DNA of 64,000 bases from Abelmoschus esculentus (Eukaryota; Streptophyta; Magnoliopsida; Malvales; Malvaceae): positions 20,042,001 through 20,106,000 of the forward strand of contig JAUCBN010000011.1 of the NCBI GenBank assembly GCA_035048815.1, read 5' to 3'. Both the position numbers and the translations under genes were made by a program. Within the stretch, counting starts at the first letter, position 1. Each line of letters opens with the position of its first letter. A model generated the notes under the pieces. It saw nothing but the letters and a program-made list of their open reading frames with translations. It was not told where the DNA came from and made no database searches. Below are positions 45,341-59,098 of this stretch, piece by piece.

Positions 45341-47054
45341 GATACCACTCTCAACATGAATTATCTCACCTTGATGTCCGGTGACAGTACCACTCCTATC
45401 AACCCGGATGTGGCAGTACCACTCCCATCACATATCATTAGACTAAAAGTCAAAATGCAACACACAAGAAATTTAAACACGTACGACTTTTGAATATTTA
45501 TAGTGCACTCTAGACCCTATTGATCGATCAACTTATCCCAATAGATACATCACTTAACTAGACAATATATTATCAAAAATCAATGCTCAAGTTTCAAGTT
45601 AAAAACAATGAAATAAACTAATGCATCCCACCAATTCATGCATCAATTGCATAGATAAAAACTATTTTTCTTATGTTTTCAAAACAAAGCCGTGGGAGCA
45701 TCATATATATATATAAACTTTTATAAAAATAGTCTCACGAGCATTAAAACACATGCATAATCACATATGCACAACACAATAAGAGCATGACAAATAACAT
45801 AGTAAAAACAAGGCATAATATGGAAACCTTTAATAAAGCAATACTTAAAACTTACTTCCGAGTATAGGGAAGTTTTTCACACCATCCGTACACCCCCAAA
45901 CCATTGAAAACAAATTTAAAATCATGCCAAATTTACAACCTTCATAATCCACTCACCAATTTACCGAAACTTACTCGACAAGTCACCCAAAAACACGATT
46001 CGACTTTCTAAACTCTTTCAAACTTGTTCCTCTACTCCTTGACCTAATTCAAGCATCAAAACCAGAGATTTTAGTGCATTAAAACACACCCAAACATCCC
46101 TCATGTAGGACCAATACTTGGCAGCCCCTAAAAGCACCATAAACCTAACTAAAAAAATCACCGAAAAACTCTCCAAACACCCCCTAAACCTTTTGTCTGG
46201 GATTAGATACTTAAAATTTATCTTAATTACATCTAAACACTTCAAGATTCATGTATTTAGGCATCAAAAAGAGCCATGTAAAACCCTTGAACGAAAATCA
46301 AGAAAATAATGAAATTTTTATTAAGAAAACCGATTTTATTGATTCAAGACTTTAAAGATTGTTTCAACCAGCCAAGAACTTAGGAATTTCATTAAAGAAC
46401 TTTAGGTTTCAGAGGTTTGAATGATTATCACCTCCAAAATTGATCTCACCCCTTCCAAGGTTTAAAAACTAGAAAACCTGTAGAAAAACGAAGAGATTTT
46501 GAAGAAGAAAAATATAGAAAAATAAACCAATAAAATTTTATAAAAAAGATTTGATATTTAACTTGAAAATATGATGAAGAGGCTGCCTTGGAGAAGAAGA
46601 AACCGAAATTTAAAGAAGAGATATTTTTAAAAAGTGAATTTTTGGATTTTAGATCAAAATTAGAGAATTTTGATTACTTAGGTTAAAACAAGGGATTAAA
46701 GGTTATTTATATAGAATCTTGGAAGGCTTAGATAAACTAGGATTAGAATTATATCAAATTACCTTAAAGATTTAAAATTTTGGCTTAGCTTATAAAATTA
46801 TCCTTAAGTTTTCAATTTTTACAAAATAGTCACTAATTTCAAAATCTTAGGGATTCAAGACTCAATTTTCGAAATTGAGTTTACCTAAGTCAAATATAAT
46901 TAAATTAAGAATTTTAGAATATTTTTAATAATTTATTTTGATTTAAAACTAATTTTTAAGTATTTAATCTCAAACTAGGATAAACCGATGAAACCGATCC
47001 ATTGGGCCTCTAAACCGGCCACAAAACTTCTAGACTCAATTTTAGGGTGTTACA
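45341..47054 (-). repeat. G1-type LTR, segment 3 of 3
   Basis: Matches the G1 right LTR from about 16515 to its end at 18164: AGTACCACTCCTATCA repeated, TATTGATCGATCAA, the GGGTGTTACA end at 47054. With segments 1 and 2 it forms one LTR whose left ~1.3 kb is missing. It abuts the C2 element at 47055; no partner target duplication is available. Frames 46018-46245 and 46118-46309 are LTR sequence. Confidence 0.85.
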
Positions 47055-47349
47055 TTCTAAGATGATCTTGAAGAACATGTATCAAAACCGATCTCACCTG
47101 TTTTGATACCCCTTAACGAGGCTTTATATTTTAGGCTTCTAATGTACTAGAAATTGTATCTAAAGTCCCTAGAAGCATACATATGATGTTATGACATGAT
47201 TAAAATGCATCAACAAGTTCATACTCCCACTAGCACCATGCATAGAAACATTAGGATACATAAAAACATAGACATGATTTCAATCAAGATTCAAGCATAT
47301 TTTGCACAAAAATAATACTTAAAGGGTCAAGATAGTCTAGTTAGACCTA
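47055..47349 (-). repeat. 3' non-coding part of C2
   Basis: Between the G1 LTR and the RNase H end. It has two palindrome-related words (TGTATCAAAACC and GGTATCAAAACAG as read on the minus strand, 47083-47115), which suggests LTR sequence, but no TG..CA end was found. Confidence 0.4.
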
Positions 47350-48600
47350 ACACTCTCCTAAGGGTCCAAAAACGCTCTTTGTCTAAAGGTTTGGTAAAGA
47401 TATCCGCTAATTGATTTAAGGTGTCAACAAACTCTATAAAAACATTATTTTTAGACACACGATCTCTAATAAAGTAATTTCTAATTTCTATGTGTTTAGT
47501 TCTAGAATATTAAATGAGGTTCTTAGTAAGATGTATAGCATTAGAATTATCATATTTTAGAGGTATAGTTTCAACTTTAATGCAATAATCTAAGAGTTGT
47601 TGCTTCATCTAAAGGATTTGATCACAATCACTCCCTAAGGATATGTACTCCTCTTCGGTGCTAGATAAAGCTACACTATTTTGTTTTTTAGAGAACCAAG
47701 ATATGAGCATACTAACTAAGAATTAACATGTTCTGGATGTACTTTTCCTATCTATCTTACAACACCCATAATCCGCATCCGAATAAGCATGAATATTAAA
47801 GGAAGAGTCTTTAGGATAACAAAGGCTTAAACAAGGTGTGTCTAAGGTACCTAAAAATTCTCTTAATGGCTATTAAATGTGATTCTCTAGAACTAGCTTG
47901 AAACCTACCACACAAACAAACACTAAACATAATATTCGGTCTACTTGCGGTGAAGTAAAGCAAAGAGCCTATTATGGATCTATAAAATTTAGAATCAACA
48001 CACTTACCTCCTTCATCCTTGTCAAGCTTGGTTGATAAGCTCATAGGAGTGGCTTGATGTTTCACATTCTCCAAGCCAAACTTCTTGATCATATCCTTGA
48101 TTTATTTTGCTTGATTGATGAAGGTGTCATCTTTCCTTTGCTTGATTTGGAGTCCCAAAAAGAATGAGAGCTCCCCCATCATGCTCATTTCAAATTCATC
48201 TTGCATAATCTTAAAAAATTCTTGACAATAGCATTCATTAGTAGAACAAAAAATAATGTCATCAACATGAATTTGAACTACTAAGATATCATTTTTAAAC
48301 CTCTTTATAAAAAGTGTTGTATCCACCTTTCTTTTTTCAAAGCCTTTTTCAATCAAAAAATTTGAAAACCTTTCATACTAAGCTCTAGGAGCTTGTTTCA
48401 AACCATATAAAACTTTAGACAATTTAAAAAAATGGTTTGGAAATTTTGGATCTTCAAAACCCTTTAGTTGTTCAACATAATCTTCTTCATTTATGAATCC
48501 ATTTAGAAACACTTTTGACATCCATTCGAAAAATCTTAAAATCATGATAGCATACAAATGCAAGTAACATCCTAATAGCTTCCATCCTAGCTACGGGTAC
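47350..48600 (-). pseudogene. C2 reverse transcriptase and RNase H, broken
   Basis: Minus strand. RT pieces: FLNGFINEEDYVEQLKGFED and KLSKVLYGLKQAPRA (48378-48563), then KVDTTLFIKRFKNDI, the catalytic HVDD (family YVDD; first residue changed, both Asp kept) and SMMGELSFFLGLQIKQ (48102-48356). Next QATPMSLSTKLDKDEGG and RSIIGSLLYFTASRPNI (47811-48092). RNase H follows to about 47350: SDADYGCCKIDRKSTS, SLSSTEEEY-like, KHIEIRNYFIRD, DIFTKPL. At least four stops or frame changes. The enzyme would copy element RNA into DNA. Confidence 0.85.
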
Positions 48601-49461
48601 ATAAGTTTTATTAAAATCTATTCCCTCTTCTTGAGTGTAACCTTGAGCAACTAATCTAGCTTTATTTTCACAATGTTACCACTCTCATCTAGTTTGTTTC
48701 CCATTTTGTTCTTATAGTAGATTTATTACTAGGCCTATCAACTAATATCCATACATTACTTCTCTCAAATTGATTTAACTCCTCTTGCATAGTCAATATC
48801 CAAAAATCATCATCTAAAGCTTTATTGATATTTTTAAGCTCTATGCATGAGACAAATGCAATATGATTTATTAATCTAAGAGAATAACGAGTAATTACCC
48901 CCTTGGATGGATCACCCAAGATTTTACCACTCTTGACATAGTTAAACTCTCTTGGGTAGCTCACTTCCCTTTCTTCAAGCTTTACATCTCCTAAAGCTTC
49001 TATTGGAGGATCTTGTGTTTCCTCATTGGTTGGAACCCCATCCACCTTTGATGCTTATCCTTCATCAATGGTTTCGATGATTCCTATATCATCATCATCA
49101 CAAGAATCTTTTCTAGGAAGGAGGTTATCATCGAAAATCATATGTATAGACAATTCTACAACTAAGGTTCTTTTGTTAAAAACTCTATAAGCCTTTGAAA
49201 GTTGAGAATATCCAAGGAAAATAGCTTCCTCACTTTTTGCATCAAATTTACCTAAATTATTTTTTCCATTATTTAAAACAAAACACTTACACCCAAAAGG
49301 GTGAAAATAGCTAATGTTAGGTTTTTTGGATTTTAAAATCTCAGATTTTTCTTTAAAATTGGTCTAATCATTACACGATTAATAATATAACAAGAAGTGT
49401 TTGTGGCTTCCACCCAAAAATACTTAGATAAATTATTTTCACAAAGCATGGTTCTAACCAT
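48601..49461 (-). pseudogene. C2 integrase C-terminus to RT linker, decayed
   Basis: The longest frame (48689-49045) has an acidic, proline-containing linker, then LINHIAFVSCIE and LDDDFWILTMQEELNQFERS, the segment that leads into RT in SIRE-like polyproteins (family: A-x-x-D..W..AM.EEL..F.++..W.LV). Upstream (49046-49461) many stops interrupt the integrase C-terminal part; KPFGCKCFVLN-like wording near 49290 is faint. Confidence 0.65.
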
Positions 49462-50288
49462 TTATTCTAAAGTTTTATTTTTTCTCTCAACTACCCTATT
49501 TTGTTGAGGAGTACGAGGAGCCGGAAAAATGTGACTAATCTCATTTTCATTACAAAAAATCTCAAAACCTAAATTTTGAAATTTGATTCCATGATCACTT
49601 CTAATATGATAAATTCTTTGATTAAGCTTATTTTGAGAAATATTTGAAAATATGATGAAATTTTCTAAGGCTTCATCTTTAGTACTTAAAAATAGAACCC
49701 AAGTGTATCTAGAGTAATCATCAACAATGATAAATGCATATGATTTCCCGTCAAAGCTAGTAGTTCTAATAGGCCCCAAAAGATCCATATGAATCAATTG
49801 TAATACTCTACTAGTTGAAACATCATTAATGGACTTAAAAAACTCATTTTTTTACCTTTAGCACATGTTTCACAATTTTTTTCTAAAGAGAACTTGAGCT
49901 TAGGTAAACCTCTAACTAGATTTTGGGAAACTAATTTCTCTAAAACACTTATGCTAGCATGTCCTAGTTTCCTATGACATAACCATGCATCATTTTCATC
50001 ACTAGCAACTAAGCATGCATGAGAAAGATTTATGTCATCTAGATACACCATATAAATATTTCCTATGTGATAACCTATGAGCATTATTTTATTAGATTCT
50101 ATGTCTATTATTTTGCAACCACGTCTATAAAAAGACACATAAAACCCTTTATCACAAAGTTGACTAATGCTCAACAATTTATACTTAAGACATTTAACAA
50201 GTAAGACATTTTCAATAAGAATAGAGGAGTGATTACCAATAGACCCAATACCCTCAATTTGGCCTTTGAAGTTATCACCGAAAGTCAC
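49462..50288 (-). pseudogene. C2 integrase (pre-integrase zinc region and catalytic core)
   Basis: First frame (49794-50288): FGDNFKGQIEGIGSIG, LLSISQLCDKGF, then the zinc-binding HRKLGHAS and NCETCAKGK (H..H..CxxC type). Next frame (49462-49797): catalytic core with HMDLLGPIRTTSFDGK, VDDYSRYTWVLFL, SDHGIKF and QQNRVVERKNKTLE. All three acidic catalytic positions of the D,D-35-E core are visible (D of HMDLLG, D of SDHG, E of VVERKN). A frame change joins the two parts near 49795. The core itself has no stop, so this is one of the better kept domains in the window. Confidence 0.88.
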
Positions 50289-50420
50289 TACTCCACCACT
50301 TTTGAGATCTAACTCCTTAAATCATCCCTTGTCTCCAGTCATATGCCTCGAGCATCCACTATTAAGATACCACATATTTTGACTTGAAGCTTTGGCCTTG
50401 AAGCAATGCTCAACCTACAA
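50289..50420 (-). pseudogene. C2 aspartic protease fragment with active-site change
   Basis: Minus strand reads WYLNSGCSRHMTGDKG. The family has WYLDSGCSRHMTGD: the catalytic Asp of DSG is Asn here (codon at 50361-50363), a G-to-A type change that should abolish activity. A stop follows shortly after. The rest of the protease upstream is not clear. Confidence 0.75.
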
Positions 50421-51536
50421 ACAAAGATTTAGTTTTTGATTTTTGGTACCCAAATCATCTTGGGTCCATGAGAGTTAGTTCTCAAAAGCTTGGTTCTCTT
50501 AGGAATCCAAGATACAATGGCATGAATATTATTAGAAACAACGAGTTCCTCAGGAACTCATACACTCCTAATCCTCTTATGTCTAGAATGACTTTGAAAA
50601 TTTCTTTGTTTGTGGTTAGGAAAATTCTTTTTCACATGGTTGAGTTTAGAAGAACTTCCTTTTTCAAAGTTTAAACTACGAACCACTTTGATTAGTTCTT
50701 TGAGTTTATTTACCATTTTGTGGTGATCCTCACTCAAGCTAAAAATAAGATTGTTTAAATCAACATTTTCCTTTTAAAAAAATTTTAAATCATCTTTCAA
50801 ACCAACAACCTTTTCTTCAAGTTTCAAATTTGTTTTTGTCAAAGAATCATTTTTCTCTTTTAAATTGAAAATGGTTTTCTTGTTTTTCGAAATTGATTCT
50901 TTGAATTTTAAAACCAACTCATCATAAACATCTTGTAATTCATCATATGTATCATATAGTCATCATAAGTAAGATCATTACAAGATGGTTCAAGGGTTAC
51001 CTTGGGCTCATCAAGAGCCATGAGACAAAGATTGGCCACTTCATTATCCTCATCGGATGAAGACTCTTCATCACTCCAAGTGGCAACATGAGCCTTTTGT
51101 TTCTTCTTTCTCTCAAAACCCTTCTTCTTTTATTATGGGCAATCGGTCCTTATGTGACCCAGTTTCTTGTATTCATAGCAAATAATTTGATCTTTTTCTT
51201 CCTCTTTGCCATTTTCTTTAAATTCTATCTTTCTTTGAAATTTCCTATTCCGGTTTGCCTTCATGAGCTTTGTGAATCTTTTGGCTACCATAGCACATTC
51301 CTCTAGCTCATCCTCTTTACTAGTGTCCACCTCCTCTTGAGATATTGAGGCTTTAAGAGCAATGTCTTGCTTCTTCTTTTCTACCTCTCTCTTTTCAAGC
51401 TTCAAATCTTCCTTCTTCTTCTCTTGTTCTCTTCCTTTCTTCATGATCTCATGGGTGAGAAGAGATCCCACAAGAGCATCAAGTTTTAGAGTCTTAAGGT
51501 CCTTTACTTCAATGATAGTCGTTCTCTTGCTATCCC
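50421..51536 (-). pseudogene. C2 gag, C-terminal half, with damaged zinc knuckle
   Basis: Begins at the G2-2 insertion. Frame 51133-51471 has VGSLLTHEIMKKGRE-like wording, a Lys/Glu-rich coiled segment, and a knuckle CYEYKKLGHIRTDC; the second Cys of CX2CX4HX4C is Tyr. After it come a DEESSSDED-like acidic stretch (about 51020-51070) and a region full of stops to 50421. Role: nucleocapsid. The frame at 51088-51306 on + is a shadow. Confidence 0.78.
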
Positions 51537-54500
51537 TATAACCCCCTTAGCCCGGCCTAGACGAAACCGGCACTAACGGGTTACACGGGGAATATCAAAC
51601 CAAACCCGCGAAGGTTCGATTCGATAAACAATCCTAAAACCGTTATTTTTTTATTTTATCTTAGCTAGATGCATAACCTTATTCCTACGTGACAAGGTCT
51701 CATACAAAGCATTGTCGGTAACACATTAATTAAAAGCAAACATCCGATTAAACACTAACATAGATTAGGGACTAAAACGTAAAACTTTTAAATTCAATTA
51801 GTAAAGTAGAAATTCTTTCCATCAATAATCAATTAAACATACAAGAGTTTCTCATAGCAAGTTTCAACTCAAACGGATCATTCTAACATCATCAATTGCA
51901 TGTTTCTTTAATTTAGGGACCAAAATATAAATTTCCCAAAATACAAGGACTTCATCAAAATTAAGTTAACCATCTTGAAATTAAATCAACTTTAAGCATG
52001 CATGCAAAATTTCAGCTCAAAATAACATCTACAAGTACCTTAATCGAACAAAGGAAGATAACAGGGACTAAATTGTAATTTCTAGCAACTTTCAATTCTA
52101 AACATGATTAACAACATATGGCACATAATTAACTACGTCATGGACATCATTCAAGCTATAGGCATGCTCCCTAAGAAGAGATTAACAACATAGCAATCAT
52201 GATGGTACATGCTTCAACAACTTAACCAAAACAAAAGTTCAACAATTAATAACCAACAATGATGGTCTTATTACAATATGAAACAAAGCCTAAAAGCTCA
52301 CTCCTCTCATAGATTGTGTTACACATTGCCTTTTCCAACCTATTTTCCAAAAACATACCAAATATAAAGTGTGTTTTCCCCTTGGTTTCCTTGCCTCGAA
52401 CAAAGCTCCAAGTGCCTTTATTTTTCTGCAAAGATGAAAGGAGAGCTTGCAAACTTTCTTAGTGAGGTAGCTCCATAAATAATCATCTATGCATCTGTTT
52501 AAAACCATGAGGAAAATCATAATTTGCATTTCCTTACTAAATCATGCATGCTAAAATCTCATGCTCATGTTCTTAAAATCATATGCATCCTTGAATCCAC
52601 ATAACCTTGTCAAAACAATTCATAAATGATGCTCAAACCTTTTCTCAATTTCATGTATGTATATTGGCTTTGTAGTGAACACTTAATGTGAACCTTAAGC
52701 TCACCGAATACGCGGATCCATGAGACATTCGTCTCGTCAGGACACAAAGTCCCCATTAACATGACACTAAGTCAACTTTAACATGACACTAAGTCAACTT
52801 TAGCACTACCACGCACGATCGGACACATAGTCACCCTTGTTACGTGTAGGCGGCTCTACCACGCACGGTTGGACACAAAGTCTTCCTTGTTACGCGTGTA
52901 GGCAATATTCTGTACTCTCTGTTTTGATTATAGTGCACTTATGACAACCCTAATGATGTCATTTGTATTCGAATCAAAAGTAGTGTCACTAAGCCAATAT
53001 CATAATCAAATGTGCATGATAACTTGCTGCTCATAATGCATGCATAAATTGTTCAACAAATGAACCAAAAGCCATGCCCAAAGGCACCATTAAATATAAG
53101 GAAAATAACCATGTGGTTCTCCAAATCATTTCTCATAATTTTTCATAATCATGGATGCTAAATAAACCATGCATTTTCAGCAAGTATCTCTCATGTATGC
53201 ATCAATTCAAAACATGCTCATGCACTTCCATAAATCCTATTGCATTACCAATAAAATACCTTTGTCAAAATTGCCGAAACTCATATCGGTTCATCAAAAA
53301 CAAATACTTTACTTACTCTTGAACTATGGAAGGTTTTCACACTCTTCCATAGCCCCCAAAAACAGAACGTACCAAACGCGATTCGTTTTAAATCCGAAAA
53401 CCACTCACCAACAAGCGAAACGAGCTTTCGCCGCTTTCCGATGATCGCACCAAACGCACCAGCAATCAAGCTTCTTCTTGTACCTCCTCTACAACGTTAA
53501 AAACAGAGCATTCTCACATCATAACATGCTCAAACCAACAGCCATATCCGATCACCATTAAACTACAAAAAACTTAGCCGAAAAGATCGAAAATTAAGCC
53601 GAAACGCATCCGAATAACATCAACCCAAAACTTAATGAATCGAACATCTAATCCACCTCAAATATGATCCCAAAACACATCTTAACCGTCCTTATATATC
53701 CAGCAACATTTAAGCATCTAAAACAGCCCATAAAACAACCGAAACGCACCTTAAAACTACACCGATTGCATTATTCCAGGATTAAATTAATGTGATATCA
53801 AATCAAGACTCAATTAATCATTAAATCAACATAAAAACATGATTGATTTCATTTAATTTCCAGCATTAAACAAGATCCAAAAAGATTTCACAAAAACATC
53901 ACAAAATCACTAGATCTAACATTAAAAACATAGAATCAAGTTTTTATTCAAAGATTAGCAAGCTAATACTTGGGAATTTCAATAAAGAACCTTAGAAAAT
54001 AATAAAAATCCAGAAAATTACCTTCAAGATCTATTCACCAAAAATATGAGATTTTCCCCTTCTTGATTCCTTGCAATTTGATGTAGATTTGATGAAATCA
54101 ATGCATAGGTTTTGTAAAGGATGGAAAGATGATGCAAGTGATGTAAATCTTTGTGGAAAAAGATGCAAAAATCAGCAAGGAATTGAAGAGAAAAGATGAA
54201 GAGAAAGTGGAGAGAAAATGAGAGAAAAAGATGAGAAAAGTGGTTTTGAGAGAAAATGATTAAAAACCCAAATTAAAGTAATTAAAAATATATTTTGGTG
54301 AATAAATCATCATCAAAAATTAGAAATGGGTTTATGGCCCTCTAAGGATTCTAAGTTTAGCTTGCTTTTCAATTTAGTCACTAAAAAACATCATATTTTC
54401 GAAAATCATCAAATCGGTCCTCCAAATTTTTCCAAAAATTACAAATTGGTCATTTATGCATAATTATGCATAATTAAAAATCATTACAAAATCCAAATTA

Positions 54501-54683
54501 TTTTCTTTTAAATTTGAAACATATTTTTAATATTTCAAACCATATTCCAAATTATTAATTTTCTTAATTAAAAATATCCTTATTTTATTTTTCCCGGTAT
54601 TAATGAACCGAAGAACCCGATTCGCCCCGAATCGAATTCCCCTAACTAAGCCTAACTAACAACCCCAAAAACGGGATGTTACA
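51537..54683 (-). repeat. G2-2 3' LTR (left)
   Basis: Starts TATAACCCCCTTAGCCCGG (expected TGTAAC, second base changed) and ends GGGATGTTACA. Has one copy of the ~114-base unit that is duplicated in the right LTR, and no GTTTCGAAAC island. The frames 52246-52452, 53169-53444 and others recur in the right LTR only because LTRs are copies. Confidence 0.9.
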
Positions 54684-56330
54684 ACTCTCCCCCTCTTAAG
54701 AAAATTTCGTCCTCAAAATTTACCCAAAGTAAACAAGTGAGGAAACTGCTCCTCCATGCTTTTCCTTGACTCCCAAGTTGCTTCTTCAACGCCTCGGTGT
54801 TTCCAAAGCACTTTAACCAAATCTATGGTCTTCCCTCGAAGAACCTTTGTATCCACATCCAAAATCCTCACCGGTTCTTCCTCATAAGCCATATCCTCTC
54901 TTAACTCAAACTCCTCAACTAGAAAAACATGAAAAGGATCTGAACGATACTTACGAAGCATCGATACATTGAAACACATAGGGCATCTTACTCAACTCCA
55001 CCAGCAACCTTAACCGATAACAACCATTTGGCTCTAACACCTCATATGGCCCAATAAAACGATGACCCAACTTACTCTTACGTCCAAACCTCATCACCTT
55101 CTTCCACGGAGAAACCTTAAGAAAACTTTGTCCCCAACAGTACACTCTATCTCTCTACACTTTAAGTCGGCATAGGACTTCTGCCTACCCAAAGATTCCT
55201 TAAGTTTAGCACATATCAACTTAACCTTCTCATCCGTATCTTTAAAACTTGAGACAAAGAAACATACTTTTGCCCCACTTCTATCCAACACAAAGGTGTA
55301 CAACACCTATGCCCGTATAAAGCCTCAAACGGTGCCATCTGTATACTCGTCTGAAAACTATTATTGTAAGCAAACTCTACCAACGGCAATTGCTTATCCC
55401 AAGAACCTTGAAACTCGATGATACAACACCTCAACATATCCTCCAAAGTCTGTATAACACGCTCAGACTGTCCATCCGTCTGTAGATGATAAGCCGTACT
55501 AAAACTAAGCCTCATACCAAAGTTGTCTGCAAACTCCTCCAAAACTTGGATGTATACCGCGGATCTCTATCCGATATGATCGACTTAGGCACACCATGCA
55601 ACCTCACCACCTCAGAAACAAACAAATCCACCAACTTATCCATGGAGTACGTCGTATGTACGGCAAGAAAATGTTCACACTTCGTAAACCTATCCACAAC
55701 CACCCATATAGAATCCTTTTTGGACGGTGTTAAAGGTAACCCGTCACAAAATCCATGGTAACTCTCTCCCATTTCCATTCCGAAACTTGAACCGGTTGCA
55801 ACAAACCTGTAGGGAACTGATGTTCAGCTTTCACCCGCTGACACACCATACAATGAGAAACAAACTCCGTCACATCTCTCTTTAAACTTACCCAAAGGTA
55901 CATACTTTTGAGATCTCTATACATCTTCACGCTACCCGAATGCATAGAAAACGGACTAGTGTGAGCCTCCACCAAGATAGCTTGCCTAAACTCCTGATCA
56001 TCCGGTACCATAATCCGACCTCTAAAACATAACACCTCATCATCATCAAAATGATAATCGGTCGGTATGCCCTCAGCAATATCCTCCACAAAAGGTACCA
56101 AAGTCTCATCCTCCAACTGTTTTACCTTATCATCTCAACCAAGATAGGCTTTACTTACAACTCCACCACTCAACCACCTTTCTTTGAAATACTCAACTTA
56201 GCAAACATCACTCTCAACTTAACCGCCGTCTTACGGCTCAAAGATTTAGCCATCACCTTAGTTTTCTCGGATGATACACAACAGACAACCCACACTTACC
56301 CTCTTTGGACAACCAACAAATTCTTTCCCC
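54684..56330 (-). pseudogene. G2-2 integrase, chromodomain and RNase H end
   Basis: Minus strand, from 56330 downward: a short RNase H end (SLSRKTAVKL-like), the integrase zinc region with EAHTSPFSMHSGSVKM and HCMVCQRVK (55730-56116), first catalytic Asp in RVTMDFV, second in SDRDPRYTSKFW (55512-55778), catalytic Glu in QTDGQSERVIQTL (55216-55542), the SH3-like C-terminus (FIGPYEVLEP) and the chromodomain (PVRILDVDTKVLRGK, GVEEATWESRK; 54713-54979). All catalytic residues are visible but the frame is broken four or more times. More complete than in G2-1. Confidence 0.85.
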
Positions 56331-59098
56331 ACACCAAAGCAACAATGCACCAACCACCACACCATCTCAACCTCTATAGAAAACATAGCTCAAAAGAAAA
56401 CCCCATAAGGTTGATAACCAACATGTGATAACCGCGACGGTTTCCACACCATCACCATCGAACTAACCTTACTTTTGATATCGTCCCACGTACCAGGTAA
56501 CCAACTAAGCCTTTCACCAACCTCCACTCCATACAACAAACTACAGACTAACCTTGCATAAAACTGTCAACATCGTCTTAAGCAAACTCTCCGTCAATAA
56601 CAACCTCATTATGAGTCATATTAACCATATCACAACGTCACAACATATCATCCATTTACCTATGAATGAAAAAACCCAACATCCAAACAAAAACTTACGT
56701 CGGTCCTACAAACTTTCAAATCTTATCATGCTATAGATACACCACTCACACATCCTTCCAATGGGACTTAGGAACCCAAGAAAACCGTACTCCAACAAAG
56801 GATTGATCCTACAAACCTCACAAGAAAACTCCATACCATCGATAGAACTTACTACCAAACTTATAATGATTCTTCCCGACTTTAACCCTGGGCACCCTTA
56901 CTACTAATAACTCAAAGAAAATTGATACTCACTTACCTTATCAGCATGACAAACATTTACATATGATTTCAACATAATCCAAACCAGCTTAGTCAAATAC
57001 ACATGTTTCCCAACTCCTACCACAACACTTACCACCAAACCCATGGAATAAGATTACCATAAGCCCTGCTCAAGATACCATTCTATCTCAGCACTTTCCG
57101 TAGCAACCATGCGGTTAACATAACACAAAAAGATTCTTAACACAAAACTAAATCTTGCCAAGAACATATCATTCACTAGACCCTCAACAAACACTTCGCC
57201 ACAACTTTTCCCCGATCAACTTTATCAAGGTTGAATTTCACTCATAGATCCACCATATAACTAGGTCTCCCTATAGATTAACCGAACATCTTCCCTTGTA
57301 ACTCCACAACAACCCAGGCTTATCTCACATAACAAACTCCCATTGCAAGCATCCTTATGTAAACCAAGTCATCCCCAGTTGCTAACATTCTGCAAAACAT
57401 ATCATACAAGGACTTACCAACTTTGTGTCAAACTCAACACTATACTCATCACAACGACAATATTTCCAACTTAAGGTTTAGCCACCACAACCAACTCAAC
57501 ACCATGGTTCAAATTTTAAAATCTACACATCATTAAGTGCCTTGATACTTAACCCAAAACTTTTTTTTTATTATCAACTCATCGACAAACCAACTCCTAC
57601 ATTAACTATACCACAACAAAATCCAAACTTGTAGAATCATTCCTTCCACTTGCTCCAACATCTCTTATTTTATAACCTTGCCAAAGCGGTAACCATATTG
57701 ATGAAACATCCACAAACACGAACCCACTAAACATAAAACCTCAAAACACTTTTCGATAAAAACAAACCCATAAGACTGAACAATTTCTACAAACCATAAA
57801 TTGTCCAGCGATCCATATTACACCACTCAAACATCATCAAAAACTAACTTTACCCGAAGTATATCCAACTCAACATCCGGCAAACACAACGTGTACACTT
57901 TCCTCCTTTATAGTATAACCAAACATCTCAAGGTCACAACAATCTATGATTCAAACCCCCGATTTCACAACTCTCATACCAGACTATATCTCATATTTTA
58001 CTTCCATCCTAACCATACCAGATCGGTTACAACCCCCGATCTAACTGCACATTCACCATACTACAAAGAATTCCATATAATTTCCATAAAATAACTTCAC
58101 ATCACTTAGAGTAACATCAACCCGCCTTTCTCTACAAAACATGATGTAACCTTGTTACAACCTCCAGATCTTAACTAGAAAAAATCCGCAAAACTCAGCC
58201 TCACCTTTAGTAATGACCAACCCAAACTAACCATAACTCAGGGTATTTACCTTGGTTTCAAACATTCACAACTCTGAGACCAACCACTCATTGTTCATCC
58301 AAGACTATTCTCTATCCAAAAGGGTAGCTTGCCCACTACACACTCAGCTTAACACCACAAGAAAGTTCTTTCAACCTCTTTTTTTATATACCTTCACCTT
58401 AAAAGAACCAACCACACTCCACTTACACCCTCAAGGAGCTACTCGTAAGTGTGAACAAATGTATGCATGATTTCTTATATGCCCTCATAAATGCCTATGC
58501 AAATGCATGTGCATGTAAATGCAATTTCTAATGTCATGCTCAAAGATGCATGCATGTCCTACATTATCTATAGATATATACATATATGTGCTCTTATTCT
58601 ATGCATGATTGTTGTTCACACTCACAAATAACATCCTCAATTCCAACAACCTCAACTACCATCTTATTGACAACTCCCAAGTCAGATTAGCAACATCCGT
58701 AACAGCTTCAGCAGACTAAAACCAAACTAACCTTCCGGCCTAACCGAAGGCACACTTACAGAGGAGGAAGAATTTACTCTTCCCTAACAGTTGTTTCATC
58801 TTCAATCTTGACCATCAAAATTCATACCACAGTATCCAGTGACTTACGTCTCAAAAATATATTCAAAAACTTTAATCATGTAATTTAAAACATAATGTTC
58901 AAATAAAACAAACTTACATTCGGGCAAGATCCAAGGGAAAACTGAGAACATCTGAAAACATGTTGGCATAGGCAATGTGTAACCGATAACCTCTTTTACT
59001 CATAATTATTCTAGATGCACTCCCAATCTATATGTATGCCCACAACAAAGAATGTCATGTTTAATCTAACATTCTAACATACCAACACAAAACATGGC
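56331..59098 (-). other. G2-2 internal non-coding domain, G-poor on the + strand
   Basis: Homologous to 40241-43163. A/C-rich, G-poor, without a coding motif on either strand. Contains the shared TATGCATGATTGTTGTTCAC block (58600-58619) and a leader part from about 58720. Confidence 0.65.

Noticed and set aside
53169..53444. A 91-codon frame repeated almost unchanged at 60946-61221
   Set aside because: Both lie at the same place in the two LTRs of G2-2, so identity comes from LTR duplication, not selection on a protein.
54713..55778. Calling the G2-2 integrase-chromodomain a functional gene
   Set aside because: All catalytic residues can be found but the frame changes at least four times.
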